A stretch of DNA of 64,000 nt from assembly GCF_001429285.1 (NCBI RefSeq), contig NZ_LMJJ01000044.1, positions 212,842 to 276,841 on the forward strand, written 5' to 3'. The notes under the pieces were generated by a model. The model did not search any database, was not told where the DNA came from, and saw only the letters and a list, made by a program, of their open reading frames with translations. The translations under genes were made by a program, and so were the position numbers. Of the stretch, positions 44,016 through 52,382 are shown piece after piece; the first letter of the stretch is position 1; every line of letters starts with the position of its first letter. This DNA comes from Ensifer sp. Root278 (lineage in GTDB: Bacteria > Pseudomonadota > Alphaproteobacteria > Rhizobiales > Rhizobiaceae).

Positions 44016-45662
44016 ATGCAGTCGACAATCGTGATGGTCAATCTTTTTGGAGCAGTCGCACTGCTGCTCTTCGGCCTGTCGCTCGTCAAGGACGGCGTGA
44101 CACGCGCCTTCGGTGCGCGCTTGCGCGCCGGTCTCGCCCAAGGAACCAACGGGGCCGTACGCTCGTTCGCGACCGGACTTGTGGCGACGCTGGCCCTGCA
44201 GAGTTCGACGGCCACCGCCTTGATGACCGCTTCCTTCGTGGAGAAGGGGCTCGTGCGCTCGCGCATGGCGCAGATCGTGCTTCTCGGGGCCAATGTCGGG
44301 ACAGCCATGACCGCCTGGATCGTCGCGACCGGCATCGAGTGGCTGTCGCCGCTCGTGATCCTCGTCGGCGTAGTTCTGCACCGTGCCAGCCGCTCGAACG
44401 CCCGCCAGGGTCTCGGGGCGGCCTTTGTCGGCATCGGCCTCATGCTGCTGTCGTTGCATCTGCTGGGCTCGGCGACCGAGCCGATGCGTGATTCTCCGGC
44501 GCTCGCCGCGTTTCTCGGCATGCTCGACAGCGCCTGGCCCGTCGCGCTCATCATATCTGCCGGGCTTGCCTTCGCTTCATCTTCCAGCCTGGCGGTCGTC
44601 ATGCTGGTCCTGTCGCTTTCGTCTGCGGGCATTCTCACCGTGGGGCTGACGGTGGCGCTCGTGCTTGGCGCGAACCTTGGAGGAGCGATCCCGCCGGTCA
44701 TGGCGACCCTGGCTTCTGCCCCGTCCGCGCGCCGCGTCACTCTCGGCAATCTCGTCATTCGTGCGGTCGGCTGTTTGATTGCGCTGCCGCTGACCAGCAT
44801 GAGCGTCGAGTTCCTGCAGAGCCTGCCGCTGCCGCGCCAGAACCTGCCCGTCGATATCCATCTTGCCTTCAATCTCGCCGTCGCGATCCTCGCCTGGCCT
44901 TTTGCCGGGCTATTGTCGCAACTGATGGTCCGCTTCATTCCCGATACGGAGACGGAAGAGAGCGGGCCGCGCTATCTCGACGAAAATGCCCTGCACACCC
45001 CGGTCATGGCGCTTTCCGGAGCGACCCGCGAGGTGCTGCGCGTGGGCGACCTGGTCGAGATGATGCTGATGCGCGCAGCCAATGCTTTCGAGAACAACGA
45101 TCTCTCCGATATTCGCGACATCGCCAAGTTCGAAAAACAGGTCGACCAGCTACAGCAGGAAGTGAAGATCTTCCTGTCGCGCTTGGGGCGCGATGGTTTG
45201 AGCCAGGAAGACGGCCGGCGCTCGATCGTCATCATCGACTACGCCATCAACCTCGAGCATATGGGCGACATCATCGAGAAGGGGCTCTGCGATGAGATCG
45301 CCAAGAAGGTCAACAACGGTCTGAAGTTCTCGGAGGAAGGTTATCAGGAGCTGAAAAGCCTGTTCAATCTTACGATCGACAATCTTCGCGTTGCCCAATC
45401 CATCTTCGTCAGTCGCAATGCCGATCTCGCCCGCCAGCTCATCGAGGTGAAGGTGAGCGTTCGCCACATGGAGAAGCGTTCGGCCGAGCGGCACATCGAG
45501 CGGTTGCGCGACGGGCTGGTTCAAAGCCTGCAGACCAGCTCGCTGCATCTCGACATGCTGCGCGATCTCAAGCGCGTCAACGCGCATATCGCGTCCGTCG
45601 CCTATCCGATCCTGGAGGAGAGCGGGCTTTTGACCGAAAGCCGTCTCCGGCCCGAAGCCTAA
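44016..45662 (+). CDS. Na/Pi cotransporter family protein with PhoU-like C-terminal domain
   Basis: A 548-residue membrane protein. The N-terminal half (about residues 1-305) has two inverted Na_Pi_cotrans repeats, the first with VATLALQSSTATALMTASF (QSSTA motif) and the second with the degenerate FASSSSLAVVMLVLSLSSAG. The C-terminal half (about 330-540) is a helical PhoU-like domain (NLEHMGDIIEKGLCDEIAKK). NptA-like proteins import phosphate with sodium. GGAAGG at 44004 fixes ATG 44016. A CTGTCAG..GTGTCGA pair about 85 bases upstream is only a poor Pho-box match. Confidence 0.92.
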   Translation: MQSTIVMVNLFGAVALLLFGLSLVKDGVTRAFGARLRAGLAQGTNGAVRSFATGLVATLALQSSTATALMTASFVEKGLVRSRMAQIVLLGANVGTAMTAWIVATGIEWLSPLVILVGVVLHRASRSNARQGLGAAFVGIGLMLLSLHLLGSATEPMRDSPALAAFLGMLDSAWPVALIISAGLAFASSSSLAVVMLVLSLSSAGILTVGLTVALVLGANLGGAIPPVMATLASAPSARRVTLGNLVIRAVGCLIALPLTSMSVEFLQSLPLPRQNLPVDIHLAFNLAVAILAWPFAGLLSQLMVRFIPDTETEESGPRYLDENALHTPVMALSGATREVLRVGDLVEMMLMRAANAFENNDLSDIRDIAKFEKQVDQLQQEVKIFLSRLGRDGLSQEDGRRSIVIIDYAINLEHMGDIIEKGLCDEIAKKVNNGLKFSEEGYQELKSLFNLTIDNLRVAQSIFVSRNADLARQLIEVKVSVRHMEKRSAERHIERLRDGLVQSLQTSSLHLDMLRDLKRVNAHIASVAYPILEESGLLTESRLRPEA

Positions 45663-45672
45663 TCGTCAGATC

Positions 45673-47439
45673 TCAAGAGCCACTGGCGGCGGGCGCCGCG
45701 GCCTTTAATTCATTGCGGATGAAGGCGTCATAGCATTTCGTCAGCATCACTCGGGTGTGGCCGGGCTCGAGGCTCGGCTGATAGAGCGAAAGCAGCATGC
45801 GGTTTACGTTGGTGACCGGACAAGTCGGTACGAGCGCGATGTCGAGTGACCGGATAGCGGCGCGGACATTTTCATCCGGCGGAGGGACAGCACGGAACGG
45901 ATCGGCACCGATGGCGACATGTTCCGGCGCGCGGCGATCCATCAGCCAGGGAAAAGGATTGGTGAAATCGACGTTGAGGATCGTCTCGAAACGTACGCCA
46001 TTTGCCGTTTCATAGGCGCGCATCGCATCGATGGCTTCATCCACATTGGTCAGCCAGCCGGCCTGGAAATCGAAATCGCTGTAAAGCAGGAAAGACGGTA
46101 GCTCGCCGGCATCCGCCATGGCATCGAATGTGGGGCGATGCGCCGCATAGATATCGCGCAGGCGCTCGGCGCGCAGTGCGAGAATCGGCCGTAGATTGAC
46201 TGCCCCCATCGTTTTGAGGTTTCGGCTCTCGAGCGGCACATTGTTGACGGCGCCGATCCAGGCGCGAGCGCTCTTTTGAACAATGGCGCTGGCCGGCGGC
46301 AGGGCGGCCGCCAGGGCAAGAATGGCCACTGTGATCGCACGTGGCTTGGGCGCGGCACCGCTGACCTCGTCGACAACGATCTTGAGCAGCAAAGGCAGCA
46401 GAAAGATAAAGGCCTGGCTGCCGGTGTTCTGGCTTTCGAAAAGAATGCCGGCGAAAACGAAGGCCGCCAGCCAAAGAAACGATTGGTCGAAGACGTCCGC
46501 GAGTGCCGATGCAGAGGGGTTCCCGCCAAGCTGTCGCAAGGACCGCGCAAAGGACAGAAGGTGCGCCACGAAAAGCACCAGCGCGAGCAGTCCGGCCGGA
46601 ATCAGCAGGCCGGCATTGAGCGACGCCGCCTGCAGCAGACGCGGCAACAGGCTGCCGTCATTGACGGCCAGCAGCGCAAGGATGTCGTCGATATAGGCAG
46701 ACACCGCGCCCATCGAAATCTCGACCACGGCCAGCACGGCGAAGAACAGCAACGCTACGGCTACCGCTGATTTGAAGGGGATACGGCCTGCGGCAAATGC
46801 CACTAGGCAAAGAACTGTGCCAGCGATAACGCCCGTGATCTTCACGAAAAAGAGAGCGGCCATCGCCGCTGCAACGACGACCACGAGAATACGACGGTCG
46901 CGAACATGAACCAATGCCGCTGCCAGCACGTAGAGGAGCTGGCAGACCTGGCGGTTGTAAATGCCGAAGCCATCGGAGCCGGGGTAGGGGTAGAAATCGC
47001 CGGTGTTGAACGGCACCACCGAGAAGACCAGGAACGGCAGCAGGATCGCATAGGCAAGGAGCGCAGAGCGCTTTTGCACGTCGAAGACGACGAGCGCGAT
47101 CGCCGGCCCGGTGACGAGCAGCAAGCACCAGCTCGCCAGCAGCAACGGCTGGCCGTTGGGAAAGATGCCCTGGAGACCCGTGAACAGGTAGTAGCCAAGC
47201 GCGCCAACGGGCGTGAAGAAGTCGACTGACGGCACTTGCCCGTCTCGTATGCGGTTGGCGGCATCGAGATAAAGGTAGTGATCCCAGAACATCGGGCCGA
47301 TCGGCTGCCGGATCGTGATGGAGAGCAGGAGCGCGAGCACGCCGAGGGTGACGACAAGCAAGAACAATGGTGAGCGGACGAAGGTGAGGGCCACGCTCGC
47401 CTGTCGTGCCTGTACATCCAGTTCGGTGCGGCTATGCAT
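45673..47439 (-). CDS. Large multispan membrane protein, function unknown
   Basis: A 588-residue protein from ATG 47439 (GGGGGGAACG upstream); GTG 47490 would add 17 residues. About ten or more membrane helices occupy residues 20-400 (LFLLVVTLGVLALLLSITI; RILVVVVAAAMAALFF; LNAGLLIPAGLLALVLFVAHLL), then a soluble C-terminal domain of about 170 residues (NLRPILALRAERLRDIYAAH, FLLYSDFDFQAGWL). The WDHYLYLDAANRI near the first external loop resembles GT-C glycosyltransferases such as ArnT/PMT relatives, which carry acidic residues there. The family is not certain. Confidence 0.8.
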   Translation of the reverse strand: MHSRTELDVQARQASVALTFVRSPLFLLVVTLGVLALLLSITIRQPIGPMFWDHYLYLDAANRIRDGQVPSVDFFTPVGALGYYLFTGLQGIFPNGQPLLLASWCLLLVTGPAIALVVFDVQKRSALLAYAILLPFLVFSVVPFNTGDFYPYPGSDGFGIYNRQVCQLLYVLAAALVHVRDRRILVVVVAAAMAALFFVKITGVIAGTVLCLVAFAAGRIPFKSAVAVALLFFAVLAVVEISMGAVSAYIDDILALLAVNDGSLLPRLLQAASLNAGLLIPAGLLALVLFVAHLLSFARSLRQLGGNPSASALADVFDQSFLWLAAFVFAGILFESQNTGSQAFIFLLPLLLKIVVDEVSGAAPKPRAITVAILALAAALPPASAIVQKSARAWIGAVNNVPLESRNLKTMGAVNLRPILALRAERLRDIYAAHRPTFDAMADAGELPSFLLYSDFDFQAGWLTNVDEAIDAMRAYETANGVRFETILNVDFTNPFPWLMDRRAPEHVAIGADPFRAVPPPDENVRAAIRSLDIALVPTCPVTNVNRMLLSLYQPSLEPGHTRVMLTKCYDAFIRNELKAAAPAASGS

Positions 47440-47683
47440 TGCGGTTTCGTTCCCCCCGGGGAGCGATGCACCCGCACTGCTTGCTGACACAGGCTCCGCG
47501 CCTTCTTATGCCATCATCCGGTTTTAAGCCGGTTAATGCGACGTGATTGTGAGAATTATGCTTCTCGCAATATCTTGGCGATACCACAGCGCCGAATCGT
47601 GCGTGATTTTGTACTTGAGGCGATTTCGATTTAAGAAATTGTGCAGGGGGCGTCGGCCTCGGAAAGACCAAGGAGACTATTGT

Positions 47684-49054
47684 ATGGAACGGACGTGCCT
47701 GGCCATCATTCTGGCTGCGGGTGAAAGCACGCGGATGAAATCGTCCATGTCGAAGGTGCTGCATCCGGTCGCCGGCCGGCCGATGATCGCTCATGTCGTC
47801 CAGGCGCTGGCAAGCGCTTCGATTTCCGATATCGCCCTGGTGGTCGGTCGTGATGCGGAATCGGTTTCGGCGGCGGCCGATGTCGGCGGCGTGTCGGTCT
47901 CTTCCTATCTGCAGAAGGAACGGCTGGGCACGGGTCATGCAGTGCTGGCCGCGCGTGACGCCATAGCGAAAGGCTATGACGATATTCTCGTCGTCTTCGG
48001 TGATACGCCGCTGATCAAGCCGGAGCCGCTGAAGGCCGCACGTGATGGCCTTGCCGCCGGCAACGACGTGGTGGTGATCGGCTTCGAGGCGGCGGATCCG
48101 AGCGGGTATGGACGTCTAATCGTCAAGGACGGTGCCTTGCTCGCCATTCGCGAGCATAAGGATGCGACCGACGAAGAACGCCGCATCACCTATTGCAACG
48201 GTGGACTGATGGCGATCGACGGCCGCAAGGCGCTCGATCTCCTCGGGCGCATCGGCAACGCCAACGTCAAGGGCGAATATTACCTGACGGATCTCGTCGA
48301 GATCGTGCGCGAGATCGGCGGGCGGGCGATCGCCGTCGAGGCTCCTGAGGAGGAACTGACCGGCTGCAACACACGCGCCGAACTCGCCTTCATCGAGCGG
48401 CTCTGGCAGCAGCGGCGGCGCCACGAGCTGATGTTGTCGGGCGTATCGATGATCGCGCCGGAAACGGTGTTCCTCGCCTGGGATACGGTGCTTGAGCAGG
48501 ATGTGCTGGTCGAGCCGAATGTCGTCTTCGGTCCCGGCGCGCGCGTCGAGAGCGGTGCGATCATCCACGCTTTCTCGCATGTCGAGGGCGCGACGGTCCG
48601 GGCAGGGGCGACAGTTGGTCCCTTTGCTCGGCTGCGCCCGGGCGCCGATCTTGGCGAAAAGTCCAAGGTCGGCAACTTCTGCGAGGTCAAGAAGGCGGAG
48701 ATCGGCGCCGGCGCCAAGGTCAACCACCTGACCTATATCGGCGACGCCTTCGTCGGCGCGGGTTCGAACATCGGGGCCGGTACGATCACCTGCAACTATG
48801 ATGGCGTGAACAAGCATGAGACCCGCATCGGCGAAGATGCCTTCATCGGGTCGAATTCGTCGCTGGTCGCACCGGTGACGATCGGCGATGGCGCCCTGGT
48901 CGCCTCGGGCAGCGTGATTACCGAGGATGTTCCGGCCGATGCCGTTGCCTTCGGCCGCGCGCGCCAGGAGATCAAGCCGGGTCGGGCGCGGCTGCTGCGC
49001 GAGCGCTACCTGGCTGTGAAGGCGGCCAAGAAAGCTGCGAAAACGGCCGAATAG
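47684..49054 (+). CDS. glmU: Bifunctional UDP-N-acetylglucosamine pyrophosphorylase / glucosamine-1-phosphate N-acetyltransferase
   Basis: A 456-residue enzyme making UDP-GlcNAc for peptidoglycan and lipopolysaccharide. The N-terminal uridyltransferase has [20 protein letters not shown] (GxGTRMxSxxPKxLH pattern) and [12 protein letters not shown]. The C-terminal left-handed beta helix has repeated hexapeptides ([40 protein letters not shown]) and [20 protein letters not shown] with acetyl-CoA residues. AGGAG precedes ATG 47684. glmS follows after 249 bases and a mosaic repeat. Confidence 0.97.
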   Translation: MERTCLAIILAAGESTRMKSSMSKVLHPVAGRPMIAHVVQALASASISDIALVVGRDAESVSAAADVGGVSVSSYLQKERLGTGHAVLAARDAIAKGYDDILVVFGDTPLIKPEPLKAARDGLAAGNDVVVIGFEAADPSGYGRLIVKDGALLAIREHKDATDEERRITYCNGGLMAIDGRKALDLLGRIGNANVKGEYYLTDLVEIVREIGGRAIAVEAPEEELTGCNTRAELAFIERLWQQRRRHELMLSGVSMIAPETVFLAWDTVLEQDVLVEPNVVFGPGARVESGAIIHAFSHVEGATVRAGATVGPFARLRPGADLGEKSKVGNFCEVKKAEIGAGAKVNHLTYIGDAFVGAGSNIGAGTITCNYDGVNKHETRIGEDAFIGSNSSLVAPVTIGDGALVASGSVITEDVPADAVAFGRARQEIKPGRARLLRERYLAVKAAKKAAKTAE

Positions 49055-49056
49055 AT

Positions 49057-49159
49057 CTACAGCGCCGCGCGCCTTATCGGATGCGCAAAGGTCGCTGTAG
49101 CGCTTTGATTGCTGCAGGTTTTCTTGCCTGAATCGGTTGCGATTCAAGGAAGCCTGCGG
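49057..49159 (-). repeat. RIME-like mosaic repeat, copy 3 (reverse orientation)
   Basis: The same two palindromes as copies 1 and 2, but inverted: CTACAGCG...GCGCGC/GCGCAAAGGTCGCTGTAG first, then GCAGG...TTGCCTGAATCG/CGATTCAAGGAAGCCTGC. It begins 3 bases after the glmU stop and may act as its 3' end structure. Confidence 0.78.
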
Positions 49160-49303
49160 AGCGTTAAATACTGAAACCGAAAGTGAAATCGGGGCGGATT
49201 GCCTCGCTCGACAAATGCTTTACCAAGGCAGCGCAACGGGCGGGACATCCGCCCTTATCGGCTGAGGCGCCACAACGGGCGCGGGGACAAATCGGAGACG
49301 ACT

Positions 49304-51130
49304 ATGTGCGGTATTGTTGGCATCGTTGGCAACCAGCCGGTATCGGAGCGCCTGGTTGATGCGCTGAAGCGCCTCGAATACCGCGGCTATGATTCCGCCG
49401 GCGTTGCGACCATCAATGGTGGAGCGTTGGAGCGCCGGCGTGCCGAGGGCAAGCTCGTCAATCTCGAGATCCGGCTTCGCGAAGAGCCGCTCGCCGGCAC
49501 GATCGGCATTGCGCACACGCGTTGGGCGACCCATGGCGCGCCGACCGAGCGCAACGCCCATCCGCACTTCACCGACGGTGTCGCCGTCGTCCACAACGGC
49601 ATCATTGAGAACTTTGCCGATTTGAAGGACGAACTGATCGCCGACGGCGCCAAGTTCGAGACGGACACCGACACCGAGGTCGTGGCACATCTGCTCTCCA
49701 GGTTCCGCCGCGAGGGCCTTGGCCGGCGCGAGGCGATGCATGCGATGCTCAAGCGGGTCACCGGCGCATATGCGCTCGCCGTGCTCTTTGAGGACGACCC
49801 GTCGACGATCATGGCGGCGCGCAACGGACCGCCGCTGGCGATCGGCCACGGCAAGGGCGAGATGTTCCTCGGCTCCGACGCGATCGCGCTTTCGCCCTTC
49901 ACCAACGAGATCACCTATCTGATCGATGGTGACTGGGCGGTGATCGGCGCAAACGGCGTGCATATCTTCGATCTCGCCGGCAATGCCATCGACCGTCCGC
50001 GGCAGATCTCGTCGGCCGCCGCCTATATGATCGACAAGGGCAACCACCGGCATTTCATGGAGAAGGAGATCTATGAGCAGCCGGAGGTGATCGCGCACGC
50101 GCTCAGTCACTACGTCGATTTTGCCGGCAACCGCATCAAGGCACTCGGCGACACGATCGATTTTGCCAAGGTTCCGAGTCTCGCAATCTCCGCTTGCGGC
50201 ACGGCCTATCTTGCCGGCCTCGTCGGCAAATACTGGTTCGAGCGCTATGCCCGCCTGCCGGTGGAAATCGACGTCGCTTCCGAGTTCCGCTATCGCGAAA
50301 TCCCGTTGTCGCCGCAGTCGGCAGCACTGTTCATCTCGCAGTCGGGCGAAACCGCCGACACGCTGGCTTCGCTGCGCTATTGCAAGGAGCTGGGCTTAAA
50401 GATCGGCGCCGTCGTCAATACGCGCGAATCGACGATCGCCCGCGAGTCGGACGCCGTGTTCCCGATCCTCGCCGGTCCGGAGATCGGTGTCGCCTCCACC
50501 AAGGCCTTCACCTGCCAGCTCGCGGTGCTGGCGTCGCTCGCGATCGGCGCCGGACGCGCCCGCGGCACGGTCAGTGCAGACGAGGAGCAGGTGCTGGTTC
50601 GCTCTCTCGCCGAAATGCCGCGTATCATGGGCCAGGTGCTGAACGCGATCCAGCCGCAGATCGAGCTTCTGTCGCGCGAGCTGTCGAAGTGCCGCGACGT
50701 GCTCTATCTCGGCCGCGGCACCAGCTTCCCGCTGGCGATGGAAGGCGCGCTGAAGCTCAAGGAGATCTCCTATATCCACGCCGAAGGTTATGCCGCCGGC
50801 GAGCTGAAGCATGGACCGATCGCGCTGATCGATGAAAACATGCCGGTCATCGTCATCGCGCCGCACGACCGCTTCTATGAGAAGACGGTCTCCAACATGC
50901 AGGAAGTGGCTGCGCGCGGTGGCCGGATCATCCTGATCACCGACGAGAAGGGGGCCGCCGCCTCCAAGCTCGAAACGATGGCGACGATCGTGCTGCCAAA
51001 TGTCGACGAGGTCGTCGCGCCGATGATCTTTTCTCTGCCGATCCAGCTGCTTGCCTACCACACCGCGGTGTTCATGGGCACAGACGTCGACCAGCCCCGC
51101 AACCTCGCCAAATCGGTGACCGTTGAGTGA
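49304..51130 (+). CDS. glmS: Glutamine--fructose-6-phosphate aminotransferase (isomerizing)
   Basis: A 608-residue enzyme making glucosamine-6-phosphate. The start MCGIVGIVG leaves catalytic Cys1 after methionine removal. The glutaminase domain has YRGYDSAGVATI and HTRWATHGAPTERNAHPH; two SIS domains follow (ISACGTAYLAGLVGKYWFE; LFISQSGETADTLASLRYCK; YLGRGTSFPLAMEGALKLKE), ending PRNLAKSVTVE. The GGAGACGACT spacer sets ATG 49304. No glmS ribozyme is expected in this lineage, and none is seen. The next gene starts inside its stop (GTGA). Confidence 0.97.
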   Translation: MCGIVGIVGNQPVSERLVDALKRLEYRGYDSAGVATINGGALERRRAEGKLVNLEIRLREEPLAGTIGIAHTRWATHGAPTERNAHPHFTDGVAVVHNGIIENFADLKDELIADGAKFETDTDTEVVAHLLSRFRREGLGRREAMHAMLKRVTGAYALAVLFEDDPSTIMAARNGPPLAIGHGKGEMFLGSDAIALSPFTNEITYLIDGDWAVIGANGVHIFDLAGNAIDRPRQISSAAAYMIDKGNHRHFMEKEIYEQPEVIAHALSHYVDFAGNRIKALGDTIDFAKVPSLAISACGTAYLAGLVGKYWFERYARLPVEIDVASEFRYREIPLSPQSAALFISQSGETADTLASLRYCKELGLKIGAVVNTRESTIARESDAVFPILAGPEIGVASTKAFTCQLAVLASLAIGAGRARGTVSADEEQVLVRSLAEMPRIMGQVLNAIQPQIELLSRELSKCRDVLYLGRGTSFPLAMEGALKLKEISYIHAEGYAAGELKHGPIALIDENMPVIVIAPHDRFYEKTVSNMQEVAARGGRIILITDEKGAAASKLETMATIVLPNVDEVVAPMIFSLPIQLLAYHTAVFMGTDVDQPRNLAKSVTVE

Positions 51131-51627
51131 TCTACGTCCGGCATGAGCGCCCAGGAGATGAGAAGGGGATCCGCGAGGTGACCGCGGCCGCCTTCGAAGG
51201 GCATCCGCACAGTGATCAGAGCGAGCCCCTCATCATCGAACGCCTGCGCGAAGCCGGGGCGCTCAGCGTGTCTTTGGTTGCCGAGATGAACGACGAGATT
51301 GTCGGGCACGTCGCCTTCTCGCCCGTCACTCTGACGCCGGCAGAATCCGGCTGGTTCGGGCTTGGGCCTGTGTCGGTCAAGCCGGACGTTCAGGCACAGG
51401 GCATCGGCAGGCAGTTGATCCGCGAGGGCCTCGAATGGCTGCGTGCCGAGGGTGCCTCTGGCTGCGTCGTCGTCGGCGATCCTGCCTATTATCAAAAGTT
51501 CGGTTTCCGCAACGAATCGGCTCTTGTATTCCCCGGTTGTGCGCCGCAATATTTCATGGCGCTGGCTCTTTCCAGCGCGATGGCGGCTGGCACGGTCGCC
51601 TATCATCCGGCCTTTGGGGCCGAGTGA
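51127..51627 (+). CDS. GNAT family N-acetyltransferase
   Basis: A 166-residue protein starting at GTG 51127, overlapping the glmS stop by 4 bases. GNAT motifs: N-terminal VRHERPGDEKGIREVTAAAF, motif A VSVKPDVQAQGIGRQLIREG (acetyl-CoA binding Q/RxxGxG/A) and a C-terminal FGFRNES. It resembles the YhbS group of small acetyltransferases. Translational coupling to glmS suggests a role with sugar nucleotides or simply co-regulation; the substrate is unknown. Confidence 0.9.
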   Translation: MIYVRHERPGDEKGIREVTAAAFEGHPHSDQSEPLIIERLREAGALSVSLVAEMNDEIVGHVAFSPVTLTPAESGWFGLGPVSVKPDVQAQGIGRQLIREGLEWLRAEGASGCVVVGDPAYYQKFGFRNESALVFPGCAPQYFMALALSSAMAAGTVAYHPAFGAE

Positions 51628-51645
51628 GGTTAAGACGGAAGAAGC

Positions 51646-52335
51646 ATGACGGAACACTCAAAACGCGGCTATATCGGCACCCGGCTGCGCAACTATTTCC
51701 TGACCGGCCTGATCGTCTGCGCACCGGTGGCGATCACCGTTTGGCTCGTGCGCACGTTCATCGATTGGGCCGATGGGTGGGTGAAGCCGTATCTGCCGAA
51801 CTTCTACAATCCGGACACCTATTCGCCCGTAGCCATTCCCGGCTTCGGGTTGCTCGTTGCCATTTTCGTGATCACGTTCGTCGGCTTCATGACCGCAAAC
51901 CTCGTCGGTCGGTCGATCGTCAATTTCGCCGAGTCCCTGGTCAATCGAACGCCGCTCGTCCGTACGATCTACAAGGCAACGAAACAGATCTTCCAGACGG
52001 TGCTGCAGGAACAGTCGTCGTCCTTCAAGAAGGCAGGGCTGATCGAGTATCCGAGCCCCGGCCTCTGGTCGCTCGTGTTCATTGCGACCGACGTTAAAGG
52101 CGAGATCGCATCCAAGTTCGACGATCGTGGCATGGACATGGTGGCGGTGTTCCTGCCACCGACTCCGATCCCCACTGCCGGCTTTCTGCTGTTTGTTGCG
52201 CGCGACAAGATCATACCGCTTGAGATGAGCGCGGAAGATGCAGCCAAGCTGCTGATTTCCGGCGGCTTGGTGACGCCCGACTACAAGCCGCTCGCCAACG
52301 CGCCGCTGAAGATCAGCCAGCAGAAAACCGCCTGA
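51646..52335 (+). CDS. DUF502 family membrane protein
   Basis: A 229-residue protein with two N-terminal membrane helices (YFLTGLIVCAPVAITVWLV; IPGFGLLVAIFVITFVGFMT) and the DUF502 core: RSIVNFAESLVNRTPLVRTI, YKATKQIFQTVLQEQSSSF, GLIEYPSPGLWSLVFIATD, VFLPPTPIPTAGFLLFVARD. Function is unknown; plant homologues (LCV-like) are membrane proteins. It lies 18 bases after the GNAT gene and converges on recG. Confidence 0.92.
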   Translation: MTEHSKRGYIGTRLRNYFLTGLIVCAPVAITVWLVRTFIDWADGWVKPYLPNFYNPDTYSPVAIPGFGLLVAIFVITFVGFMTANLVGRSIVNFAESLVNRTPLVRTIYKATKQIFQTVLQEQSSSFKKAGLIEYPSPGLWSLVFIATDVKGEIASKFDDRGMDMVAVFLPPTPIPTAGFLLFVARDKIIPLEMSAEDAAKLLISGGLVTPDYKPLANAPLKISQQKTA

Positions 52336-52382
52336 CATCGAGGCACACTTCGGGACGGAAACCGGCTCACGCTTTCTCGCCT

